A stretch of DNA of 64,000 bases, from assembly GCF_005503535.1 (NCBI RefSeq), contig NZ_SCNN01000012.1, positions 62,001 to 126,000 on the forward strand, in the 5' to 3' direction. Each line of letters starts with the position of its first letter. Position 1 is the stretch's first letter. The position numbers were made by a program, and so were the translations under genes. Below are positions 8,483 to 15,056 of the stretch, piece by piece. The notes under the pieces were generated by a model that was not told the DNA's origin, ran no database searches, and worked only from the letters and a program-made list of their open reading frames with translations. The stretch is from Mesorhizobium comanense. Lineage in GTDB: Bacteria; Pseudomonadota; Alphaproteobacteria; Rhizobiales; Rhizobiaceae.

Positions 8483-8513
8483 GATCATCCGGATGGAAAT
8501 CCGCTTGATGATC
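8483..8513 (+). promoter_or_regulatory. Nested stem-loop immediately upstream of the GMC oxidoreductase ribosome-binding site
   Basis: GATCATC (8483-8489) pairs with GATGATC (8507-8513), and inside it CGGAT (8490-8494) pairs with ATCCG (8499-8503). The Shine-Dalgarno GGGGAGG (8514-8520) begins right after it. It could be an mRNA structure affecting translation or a DNA operator; the sequence alone does not decide. Confidence 0.4.
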
Positions 8514-8526
8514 GGGGAGGGTCTTC

Positions 8527-10134
8527 ATGCGCTACGACTATGTCATTGCCGGCGGCGGGTCCGCCGGTTGTACGCTCGCCGCCCGGCTTTCCGAAGATCC
8601 ATCGAAAACGGTTTGCCTGATCGAGGCCGGTGGCGAGGGCAGGAATCTGCTCATCCGCGCCCCGGCCGGTATCATCGCATTGTTGCCCGGCCGGCCCAAG
8701 ATCAGCAACTGGGCCTTCGAGACCGTGCCGCAAACGGGCTTGAACGGCCGCAAGGGTTATCAGCCGCGCGGCAAGGCGCTTGGCGGCTCCAGCGCCATCA
8801 ATGCCATGCTCTACGTCAGGGGACATCGCGCCGACTATGACGAATGGGCCGCGCTCGGCTGCGACGGATGGTCGTGGGACGAGGTTCTGCCTTACTTCCG
8901 GCGCGCGGAAGGCAACCAGCGGGGCAGCGATGCCCTGCACGGCGGCGATGGTCCTTTGCGGGTGGCCGAACAGCGGGAACCACGGGCGCTGTCGAAGGCC
9001 TTCGTCGAAGCCTGCGGCGAAAACCAGATCCGCCGCAACGATGATTTCAACGGGCCGGAGCAGGAAGGCGCCGGCCTCTACCAGGTCACGCAGTTCTGGG
9101 GCGAACGCCGCGGCGGCGAACGCTGCTCGGCGGCATCGGCCTATCTGCAACCGGCCGCGAGCCGGCCGAACCTGACCGTCATCACCGGAGCGCATGCCAC
9201 CGGCATCGTCCTCGACGGCAAGCGGGCGACGGGCATGCGCTACCGCAAGGGCAACAGCGAGGCCGTCGCGCAAGCCGCGCGCGAGGTCATCGTCTGCGGT
9301 GGCGCTTTCGGCTCGCCGCATCTGTTGCTGCTGTCCGGTATCGGTCCCGCCGCCGAACTTGCCGCGCACGGCATTGCCGTCGCGCACGATTTGCCCGGCG
9401 TCGGCAAGAACCTGCAGGATCATCTCGATTTCATCCTGGGCTGGACGTCGAAGGATGCCGACATGATGGGCATTGGCCTGCGTGGCCTGCCTGCCCTGCT
9501 GCGGCATATGTGGCGGTGGCGCAGGGATGGCGGCGGCATGATCGCCACGCCGTACGCGGAAGGCGGAGCCTTCCTCAAATCCGACCCGGCGATCGACCGG
9601 CCCGACCTGCAACTGCATTTCTGCATCGCCATCGTCGACGATCACGGCCGCAAGCTGCATATGGGATACGGCTTTTCCTGCCATGTCTGCGTGCTCAGGC
9701 CGCATGCGCGCGGTGAGGTCGGGCTGGCGAGCGCGGATCCGCTGGCGCCGCCACGCATCGATCCACGCTTCCTGTCGGATGAACGGGATGCCGGCCTGCT
9801 GCTCAGGGGTGTCCGGATGATGCGCGGCATTCTGGAGGCGCCGGCGCTGGCCAGATATCGCCACAAGGAAATCTACACCGCCGGCGCTTCGACGGACGCG
9901 GAGCTGATGGCCCATATCCGGGCCCGCGCCGACACGATCTATCACCCGGTCGGCACCTGCAAGATGGGCATTGACGAAATGGCGGTGGTCGATGCGCAAC
10001 TGCGGGTGCGCGGCATGCAGGCCCTGCGCGTCGTCGACGCTTCGGTGATGCCGAGGCTGGTCGGTGGCAACACCAATGCGCCGACCATCATGATCGCGGA
10101 GAAAGCGGCCGACATGATCAAGGCGGTTGGCTGA
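8527..10134 (+). CDS. GMC-family FAD-dependent oxidoreductase (choline/alcohol dehydrogenase-like)
   Basis: This 535-residue flavoprotein begins MRYDYVIAGGGSAGCTLAARL, the FAD-binding Rossmann motif of glucose-methanol-choline oxidoreductases. KALGGSSAINAMLYVRG is the first family signature, GAFGSPHLLLLSGIGP the second, and the C-terminal part has YHPVGTCKMG with the catalytic histidine region and GNTNAPTIMIAEKAADMI. Members oxidise alcohols such as choline, but residues visible here do not fix the substrate, so betA is not assigned. GGGGAGG lies six bases before the ATG. A regulator-like inverted repeat follows the gene. Confidence 0.88.
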   Translation: MRYDYVIAGGGSAGCTLAARLSEDPSKTVCLIEAGGEGRNLLIRAPAGIIALLPGRPKISNWAFETVPQTGLNGRKGYQPRGKALGGSSAINAMLYVRGHRADYDEWAALGCDGWSWDEVLPYFRRAEGNQRGSDALHGGDGPLRVAEQREPRALSKAFVEACGENQIRRNDDFNGPEQEGAGLYQVTQFWGERRGGERCSAASAYLQPAASRPNLTVITGAHATGIVLDGKRATGMRYRKGNSEAVAQAAREVIVCGGAFGSPHLLLLSGIGPAAELAAHGIAVAHDLPGVGKNLQDHLDFILGWTSKDADMMGIGLRGLPALLRHMWRWRRDGGGMIATPYAEGGAFLKSDPAIDRPDLQLHFCIAIVDDHGRKLHMGYGFSCHVCVLRPHARGEVGLASADPLAPPRIDPRFLSDERDAGLLLRGVRMMRGILEAPALARYRHKEIYTAGASTDAELMAHIRARADTIYHPVGTCKMGIDEMAVVDAQLRVRGMQALRVVDASVMPRLVGGNTNAPTIMIAEKAADMIKAVG

Positions 10135-10219
10135 CGCGGTTCTGGTCGAGCCAGTCTTGGTTTTTTCTGGTTGATCGAAGACCATGTTCAGCCGCTTCGG
10201 CAGGTTTTTATCAAAACTG

Positions 10220-10237
10220 GTCGTACCAATTGTACGA
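10220..10237. promoter_or_regulatory. GntR/FadR-like operator candidate
   Basis: TCGTAC (10221-10226) and GTACGA (10232-10237) form a 6-bp inverted repeat around CAATT. Overlapping it to the left, TGGTCGTACCA (10218-10228) matches the TNGTNNNACNA pattern known for FadR-subgroup GntR regulators. It lies 88 bases upstream of the PfpI gene. Short palindromes arise by chance, so this is only a candidate. Confidence 0.35.
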
Positions 10238-10280
10238 TTTGAGCTTTTCCTTTTCCCGTCTTGCCCTTAGGATAAGGCTA

Positions 10281-10301
10281 TTATTTCGTATCTCGAAATA
10301 A
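10281..10301. promoter_or_regulatory. Inverted repeat upstream of the PfpI gene
   Basis: TTATTTCG (10281-10288) and CGAAATAA (10294-10301) are perfect 8-bp arms around a five-base centre, extended outside by CTAT and ATAG with one offset base. It lies just 5' of the ribosome-binding site AGGGGAGGAA, where a repressor would block transcription or early elongation. It is AT-rich and stands out from its GC-rich surroundings. Confidence 0.45.
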
Positions 10302-10325
10302 ATAGCCGCAAGGGGAGGAACCGGA

Positions 10326-10946
10326 ATGGCTGGCAAGAAGATACTGATGCTCGTTGGCGAGTTCAGCGAGGAATACGAGATTTTCGTTTTCGAGCAGGCC
10401 ATGCATGCGGTCGGCCACACCGTCCACGTCGTGTGTCCGGACAAGAAGGCGGGCGATGTTCTGAAGACATCGTTGCACGACTTCGAGGGGCACCAGACCT
10501 ATACCGAGAAACTCGGTCACGACTACATCCTCAACAAGACCTTCGCCGAAGTCGACCCGGCCAAGTATGATGCGGTCTATGCGGCCGGTGGGCGCGGGCC
10601 GGAGTATATCCGCATCGACAAACGGGTGCAGGCGCTGGTGCGGCATTTCCACGAGGCCGGCAAACCGATCTTCACCATCTGTCATGGCGTGCAGATCCTG
10701 ATCGCGGTCGACGGCGTGGTGCGGGGAAGGGAAGTGGCCGCACTTCACTATTGCGAGCCGGAAGTGACGCTCGCCGGCGGCACCTATATCGACGTCGCGG
10801 CGACCGGCGCCCATGTCGACGGCAATTTGGTCTCGGCCAAGGGATGGCCGGGCCTGTCGAACTTTATCCGTGAATGCCTGAAGGTGCTGGGCACGGAGAT
10901 TCGCCACGGCGAAATCCTGATGCGCGACGAGCGCCAGGCGGCCTGA
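10326..10946 (+). CDS. DJ-1/PfpI family protein
   Basis: This 206-residue protein has the class I glutamine-amidotransferase-like fold of DJ-1/PfpI: KKILMLVGEFSEEYEIFVFEQ at the start, AVYAAGGRGPEYIR in the middle and the nucleophile elbow IFTICHGVQ with its cysteine near residue 121. Members include proteases, glyoxalase III/deglycases and chaperones; this subtype cannot be separated by eye. It has its own strong ribosome-binding site and an upstream inverted repeat, suggesting separate regulation. It converges with the desaturase gene. Confidence 0.85.
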   Translation: MAGKKILMLVGEFSEEYEIFVFEQAMHAVGHTVHVVCPDKKAGDVLKTSLHDFEGHQTYTEKLGHDYILNKTFAEVDPAKYDAVYAAGGRGPEYIRIDKRVQALVRHFHEAGKPIFTICHGVQILIAVDGVVRGREVAALHYCEPEVTLAGGTYIDVAATGAHVDGNLVSAKGWPGLSNFIRECLKVLGTEIRHGEILMRDERQAA

Positions 10947-10965
10947 CAGATATTCTTGGCAGACA

Positions 10966-10988
10966 CCGCCGCGCCATTGGCGCGGCGG
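10966..10988. terminator. Hairpin between convergent PfpI and desaturase genes
   Basis: CCGCCGCGCC (10966-10975) pairs perfectly with GGCGCGGCGG (10979-10988) over a three-base loop. It lies between the PfpI stop and the desaturase stop, where a bidirectional terminator is expected. There is no clear U tract on either strand, which lowers confidence. Confidence 0.5.
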
Positions 10989-10994
10989 CCCGTT

Positions 10995-12017
10995 TCAGGC
11001 CGCCATCCGCGCTTCGCGGAACGATACCAGTTTGCGGCGGCTTTCATCCCAGAGCGCCAGCTTGACGCAGCGCAGGCTGTCGAGAAGCGTGACGCGGCCG
11101 ATGCCGCGCAACTCGGGATAGTCCCTCAGCACTTCCTGAAGCCGGTAGCCCGGTACCTTTGCGGAGAGGTGATGGACGTGATGGACGCCGATATTGCCGG
11201 TAAACCAGTTCAAGAGCGGCGGCAGATCGTAATAGGAAGATCCATGCAGGGCGGCGTGCTGGAATTCCCAGTCGTCATCCTTCGCCCACTCCGTTTCCTC
11301 GAACTGGTGCTGGACGTAGAACAGCCAGACGCCGGCCGAACCGGCGAGGATGACGATCGGCAGATGGACGATGAGGAACGCGCCGGGTCCGATCGCCCAG
11401 ACAAGCACCGCCGCCGCAAGCGCGATGGCGAGGTTGGTGGTCATCGACGACACCCAGGGCGTCAGACCTGCACGCATCATGCCGACCGGCAGCCTTTGCG
11501 AGAAGATGAAAAGCCAGATCGGACCGAGGCCGAACATCACCAGCGGATGGCGGTAGAGCCGATAGGCAAGGCGGCCACGCCATGACATCCGGCGATATTC
11601 GGCAACGGTCAGCGTCCTGATGTCGCCCATGCCGCGTTCGTCGAGATTGCCGGCACTGGCGTGATGCACGGCATGCGCCCGCCGCCAGCAGTCATAAGGC
11701 GTCAGCGTCAGCACACCGAGCGCGCGTCCGATCCAATCGTCGGCATGACGGTTTGCGAAGAAGGAACCGTGGCCGCAATCGTGCTGGATCATGAAGATCC
11801 GCACCAGAAAGCCGGCGGCCGGCAGGATGAGGATCAGTCCCCACCAATGGCCATAGGCATAGGCGGTCGCCGACATGGCCCACAGCGTGACGAACGGAAT
11901 GAGAGTGATGGCCAGTTCGATGGCGCTGCGGCGTCTGTCCGGCTTCTTGTAGCGCGCCAGAATCTTCAGCCAGGCGCGCTTGCTGTTGGCGGCCGTGTCG
12001 GGGGAAATCATGTTCAT
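10995..12017 (-). CDS. Membrane fatty-acid desaturase
   Basis: This about 340-residue integral membrane di-iron enzyme introduces a double bond into acyl chains. The three histidine boxes are HDCGHGS (near residue 81), HAVHH (near 116) and HHVHH (near 279), separated by paired hydrophobic segments. The pattern fits omega-6/delta-12-type desaturases, although substrate and position are not proven. I propose the ATG at 12017; a GTG at 12047 in the same frame and an ATG at 12011 are alternatives, and none has a strong ribosome-binding site. An AATTAC/GTAATT inverted repeat lies about 50 bases upstream. Confidence 0.87.
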   Translation of the reverse strand: MNMISPDTAANSKRAWLKILARYKKPDRRRSAIELAITLIPFVTLWAMSATAYAYGHWWGLILILPAAGFLVRIFMIQHDCGHGSFFANRHADDWIGRALGVLTLTPYDCWRRAHAVHHASAGNLDERGMGDIRTLTVAEYRRMSWRGRLAYRLYRHPLVMFGLGPIWLFIFSQRLPVGMMRAGLTPWVSSMTTNLAIALAAAVLVWAIGPGAFLIVHLPIVILAGSAGVWLFYVQHQFEETEWAKDDDWEFQHAALHGSSYYDLPPLLNWFTGNIGVHHVHHLSAKVPGYRLQEVLRDYPELRGIGRVTLLDSLRCVKLALWDESRRKLVSFREARMAA

Positions 12018-12067
12018 CAGGAACAATAGGCGGAGGCGCGTGCCCACCGCAAGCGAGTATCACACGA

Positions 12068-12084
12068 AATTACTGGGTGTAATT
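12068..12084. promoter_or_regulatory. Inverted repeat upstream of the desaturase gene
   Basis: AATTAC (12068-12073) and GTAATT (12079-12084) are perfect 6-bp arms around TGGGT. A TTAC-N5-GTAA arrangement is seen at operators of some TetR-type regulators, including some that control desaturases. No such regulator gene is in the window. Confidence 0.35.
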
Positions 12085-12112
12085 GTCGCGCGAGGCGCGG
12101 AATCCGGCCTTC

Positions 12113-12316
12113 TTACCGACGCCTGGCGCCGGCGCTGCCGTGGCTTTCGACGCTCTCGAGACGGTCGAGCAATTGCCTGAAGCGGTCCGGAGTGTCGGTT
12201 TCGGTGCGAAAGGTCGGCAAGGTGCGCAGAAAGCGCGTCATCGCCTCGGCGCCGAACTGGCGCCTGACTTCGGTGGCGAGCATGTCTCCCTTTTTTGCGT
12301 TGTCGCGGGTCATCAT
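12113..12316 (-). CDS. Small hypothetical protein
   Basis: This 67-residue protein begins MMTRDNAKKGDMLATEVRRQ and is charged, with no signal peptide or membrane segment. Two adjacent ATG codons (12316 and 12313) follow ACAGGATTTTG, which offers a moderate ribosome-binding site. I recognise no domain. On the minus strand a GGAAC-N17-AGTT sequence (12343-12368) lies close upstream and is one base from the EcfG consensus. It could be a minor stress gene; it could also be spurious. Confidence 0.5.
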   Translation of the reverse strand: MMTRDNAKKGDMLATEVRRQFGAEAMTRFLRTLPTFRTETDTPDRFRQLLDRLESVESHGSAGARRR

Positions 12317-12484
12317 TTCAAAAATCCTGTGTCGGCTCCGAAACTCTTCCAGCAAGGGAATGGTTCCCCCATCACGCTCTCGTGGCAAGCGAAGCCGGTC
12401 AGTACGGTAAAATTTGAATTAAAAACCGGATATCGCCGTCTTGTGCCGGCTGACCCCGCCAAGGGGCCTAAAGGTCGCTTGCCC

Positions 12485-12513
12485 CTTGATTTTTGGCCGC
12501 CGAACCTCGATAT
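12485..12513 (+). promoter_or_regulatory. RpoH-like heat-shock promoter of grpE
   Basis: CTTGAT (12485-12490) and CCTCGATAT (12505-12513), 14 bases apart, resemble the heat-shock sigma-32 elements CTTGAA and CCCCATNT. The start of grpE is 43 bases downstream of the second element. The gene is a heat-shock gene, which supports the reading, but the -10 element is imperfect. Confidence 0.45.
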
Positions 12514-12555
12514 CGGGCACAAAATCCATACCATTCGAGATGACGGGAAACGGCG

Positions 12556-13188
12556 ATGAGCGACCAGGCAAAAGACGAACGCGCGCCCAGCGAAACCGAG
12601 GCGGCCGAGGCCAATGCCGAGCGCATGGAAGGCGGCATCGATGGCGACTATGAAGCGCTTGTGCGGCTGCTGAAGGAAAATGAAGAACTGAAGGACCGCG
12701 CGTTGCGCACCGCGGCCGAGATGGAAAACCTGCGCCGCCGCACGGCGCGCGACGTGCATGACGCGCGCACCTACGCCGTTGCGAATTTCGCCCGCGACAT
12801 GCTGTCGGTGTCGGACAATCTGCGCCGAGCCCTGGATGCCATCCCGGCCGAAGCCAAGACTTCGGGCGATGCCGGATTCAAGGCGCTGATCGAAGGCGTC
12901 GACCTCACCGAGCGCGCCATGCTGTCGGCGCTCGAGCGGCACGGCGTCAAGAAGCTCGCTCCGGAAGGCGAGAAGTTCGATCCCAATTTCCACCAGGCGA
13001 TGTTCGAAGTGCCGAATCCCGACGTCCCCGCCAATACGGTGGTCCAGGTCGTGCAGCCGGGCTATTCGATCGGCGAGCGCGTGCTGCGTCCCGCCATGGT
13101 GGGCGTCGCCAAGGGCGGCCCGAAAGTTGCCGCTGGGGCGCCCGTCGAGCCGGGACCGGTGAACGAGCAGGCGGAGAAGGATGCGTAG
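12556..13188 (+). CDS. grpE: Nucleotide exchange factor GrpE of the DnaK chaperone
   Basis: This 210-residue cytoplasmic protein releases ADP from DnaK. It has the usual layout: an acidic unstructured N-terminus, a long helix region around residues 30-90 (LLKENEELKDRALRTAAEME, then NLRRRTARDV), and a C-terminal beta domain with FDPNFHQAMFEVP and VVQVVQPGYSIGERVLRPAMV, the family signature. The length is normal. An RpoH-like promoter lies upstream. dnaK is not in the window, so the gene is unlinked here. Confidence 0.93.
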   Translation: MSDQAKDERAPSETEAAEANAERMEGGIDGDYEALVRLLKENEELKDRALRTAAEMENLRRRTARDVHDARTYAVANFARDMLSVSDNLRRALDAIPAEAKTSGDAGFKALIEGVDLTERAMLSALERHGVKKLAPEGEKFDPNFHQAMFEVPNPDVPANTVVQVVQPGYSIGERVLRPAMVGVAKGGPKVAAGAPVEPGPVNEQAEKDA

Positions 13189-13224
13189 TCAGGGGTTAGG
13201 GATTAGGCAGTAGGCATTAGGCAG
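13186..13224. repeat. Degenerate TAG(G/T)CAG short tandem repeat after grpE
   Basis: Starting at the grpE stop codon the sequence runs as TAGTCAG, GGGTTAGGGATTAGGCAG and TAGGCATTAGGCAG, an imperfect 6-8 base periodic repeat built from TTAGG and TAGGCAG units. A related repeat (TAGTCAGTAGTCAGTAG, 13945-13961) begins just after the next gene. I see no gene or hairpin in it. Confidence 0.5.
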
Positions 13225-13297
13225 CCAAGGCAGTCGTATCAATCGCGCGGCTTCGTGCTATTCATGCGCAGTTCCTGATCCCAATGCCTATTGCCTC

Positions 13298-13936
13298 ATG
13301 TCCTTCAGTCCCATCGCCCTTCTCGACTATGCCGGCGTTGCCGTCTTCGCGGCGACGGGGGCGCTGGCGGCTTCGCGCAAGCAGCTCGACATTATCGGCT
13401 TCCTGTTCCTGGCCAGCGTCACCGGCATCGGCGGCGGGACGTTCCGCGACCTCATCCTGAATGTGCCGGTGTTCTGGGTGACGAACCGAAACTATGTGCT
13501 GATCTGCGCGGTCGTGGCGGTCCTTGTCTTCTTCACGGCGCACCGTGTCGAATCCCGCTACAAGCTGCTGCTCTGGCTTGACGCCATCGGGCTGGCCGCC
13601 TTTTCGGTGATGGGCGCGGCCAAGGGACTGGCCATCACCGGATCGCCCGCGGTGTCGGTGATCACGGGCATGCTGACGGCGACGTTCGGCGGCATATTAC
13701 GCGATCTGCTGGCCGGGGAGCCTTCGGTGCTGCTTCGGCCCGAAATTTATGTCACCGCCGCCCTCGTGGGCGCCGCTGTCTTCACCGCCGGGGACGTCTC
13801 TGGCCTGCCGTCGCTGGTTTCCAGCCTTGCCGGGTTCTTGGCAGCCCTCGTGGTGCGCGGCGGCGCGCTCAAATTCGGCTGGTCGTTCCCCTCCTACAAA
13901 AGCCGCCCCGGCAGGCGGCCCGAGGATATTCCGTGA
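13298..13936 (+). CDS. TRIC-type trimeric intracellular cation channel / UPF0126 membrane protein
   Basis: This 212-residue inner-membrane protein has about seven transmembrane helices in two related halves. Each half has a glycine-rich pore motif followed by RD: GIGGGTFRDLI near residue 47 and TFGGILRDLL near residue 130. This is the signature of bacterial TRIC homologues (YicG family), which form homotrimeric cation channels. The physiological ion is unknown, and glycine transport has also been proposed for relatives. Short TAG-based repeats flank the gene on both sides, and no clear ribosome-binding site is seen. Confidence 0.88.
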   Translation: MSFSPIALLDYAGVAVFAATGALAASRKQLDIIGFLFLASVTGIGGGTFRDLILNVPVFWVTNRNYVLICAVVAVLVFFTAHRVESRYKLLLWLDAIGLAAFSVMGAAKGLAITGSPAVSVITGMLTATFGGILRDLLAGEPSVLLRPEIYVTAALVGAAVFTAGDVSGLPSLVSSLAGFLAALVVRGGALKFGWSFPSYKSRPGRRPEDIP

Positions 13937-13944
13937 GTAGGGAA

Positions 13945-13961
13945 TAGTCAGTAGTCAGTAG
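13945..13961. repeat. TAGTCAG tandem repeat after the TRIC gene
   Basis: Two and a half perfect copies of TAGTCAG occur in tandem, preceded by GAGTAGGGAA. It mirrors the degenerate repeat on the other side of the TRIC gene. Confidence 0.5.
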
Positions 13962-13998
13962 AGTGTCCGCGATGTCGCGGCGTAGCGCTCACCACTCA

Positions 13999-14886
13999 CT
14001 AGGCCGCAAAACGCTGCCCTTCACCGCCATAGTAATTGACGTAACGGGCGCCGATTTCCTTGACCGGCATAACCACGAAGACATCGACGGTGGAAAATTC
14101 GCGGTCGATGACGCAACCGTCGCCGATGCGGGCACCGACGCGCAGATAGCCCTTGACCAGAGGCGGCATCGCCGCGATGGCCGCCTTGGCGTTGACCGCC
14201 TCGATCGGCATCAGGTCCATGGAGCAATAGCGTCCGGATACCGCGCGCACATCCCAGGCCGAGTTGGTGCGGCAATGATGGGCGAGATAGGTAAGTGCCT
14301 CGGCATGCGCCGCCGGCACGGTGCCATGGAAAGAGGCGCAGCCGGTCATCACGCCGATTTCATAGTGATTGATGTAAGCCCAGATTCCTTGCCAGAGCGC
14401 CTCGATGGTCCGCTTCGAGCGATATTCTGGCAAAACGCAGGACCGGCCGAGTTCCAGGAAACGCTGTCCGGGATGGCGGGCGATGAGCTTGGTCAGTTCG
14501 AACTCGCCTTCGGAATAGAAGCCACCGGCCGCGGCCGCGATTTCTTGCCGCAGCAAGCGGTAAGTCCCGACAATGCGGCGATGCTCGGGGCCGGAAATCG
14601 AATTGTCAAAGACGAGCAGGTGATCGCAGAGCGGATCAAACCGGTCAGCGTCACGGCGATCCTGCGCCTGGAACAGGTCCTTGCGGGCGCCAAGCTCATC
14701 GTAAAATACCCGGTAGCGCACTTCCTGCGCGGCCGCGATCTCGGCCTCGTTGCGGGCGAGCCGCACTTCGAGGTTGCCGATACGGCCAAGCGCTGCGCCT
14801 TTCGTGACAGAATCGACGTTACGTCCGGCAAGCAAAGCGCTGCTGGCGTTCGGCCGAGTGTCACATTCCGGCATAACTGTATGCAC
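13999..14886 (-). CDS. olsB: L-ornithine N(alpha)-acyltransferase (lyso-ornithine lipid synthase)
   Basis: This 295-residue GNAT-fold enzyme matches OlsB in length and motifs: LEVRLARNEAEIAAAQEVRY, then RVFYDEL, FDPLCDHLLVFD, VGTYRLL and FLELGRSCVLPEYRSKRTIE. OlsB transfers a 3-hydroxy fatty acid from ACP to ornithine, the first step to ornithine lipids, phosphorus-free membrane lipids important when phosphate is scarce. The GTG at 14886 is chosen because AAGGAG precedes it by eight bases; an ATG at 14874 is too far. A candidate Pho box lies 52 bases upstream. olsA is not adjacent. Confidence 0.87.
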   Translation of the reverse strand: MHTVMPECDTRPNASSALLAGRNVDSVTKGAALGRIGNLEVRLARNEAEIAAAQEVRYRVFYDELGARKDLFQAQDRRDADRFDPLCDHLLVFDNSISGPEHRRIVGTYRLLRQEIAAAAGGFYSEGEFELTKLIARHPGQRFLELGRSCVLPEYRSKRTIEALWQGIWAYINHYEIGVMTGCASFHGTVPAAHAEALTYLAHHCRTNSAWDVRAVSGRYCSMDLMPIEAVNAKAAIAAMPPLVKGYLRVGARIGDGCVIDREFSTVDVFVVMPVKEIGARYVNYYGGEGQRFAA

Positions 14887-14937
14887 GAGTGATTCTCCTT
14901 CGAGCCATCCCTCTTGGCACGGGGATACGGTGTAGGT

Positions 14938-14955
14938 GCAACAGGATTGTGACAG
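14938..14955 (-). promoter_or_regulatory. Candidate Pho box of olsB
   Basis: Read on the minus strand, CTGTCAC and CTGTTGC are separated by four bases, the 7-4-7 layout of PhoB boxes (consensus CTGTCAT-N4-CTGTCAT; 6/7 and 4/7 matches). Ten bases further on comes TATCCC, a possible -10 element at the spacing used by PhoB-activated promoters. Phosphate-dependent control of ornithine-lipid synthesis is known from rhizobia, which supports the call. Confidence 0.55.
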
Positions 14956-15056
14956 TACCGTGATACGGCGTCGCGGGCAATACTTCGTCGGCTGGCGAAA
15001 ACGATCAACCGGCTACGTTGCGTGAAGCGATGCGGCCATGCGCCGGAAAAATCGAC

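Noticed and set aside
8485..10185. 566-codon minus-strand frame opposite the GMC oxidoreductase
   Set aside because: It mirrors a gene with full family motifs and has no recognisable features.
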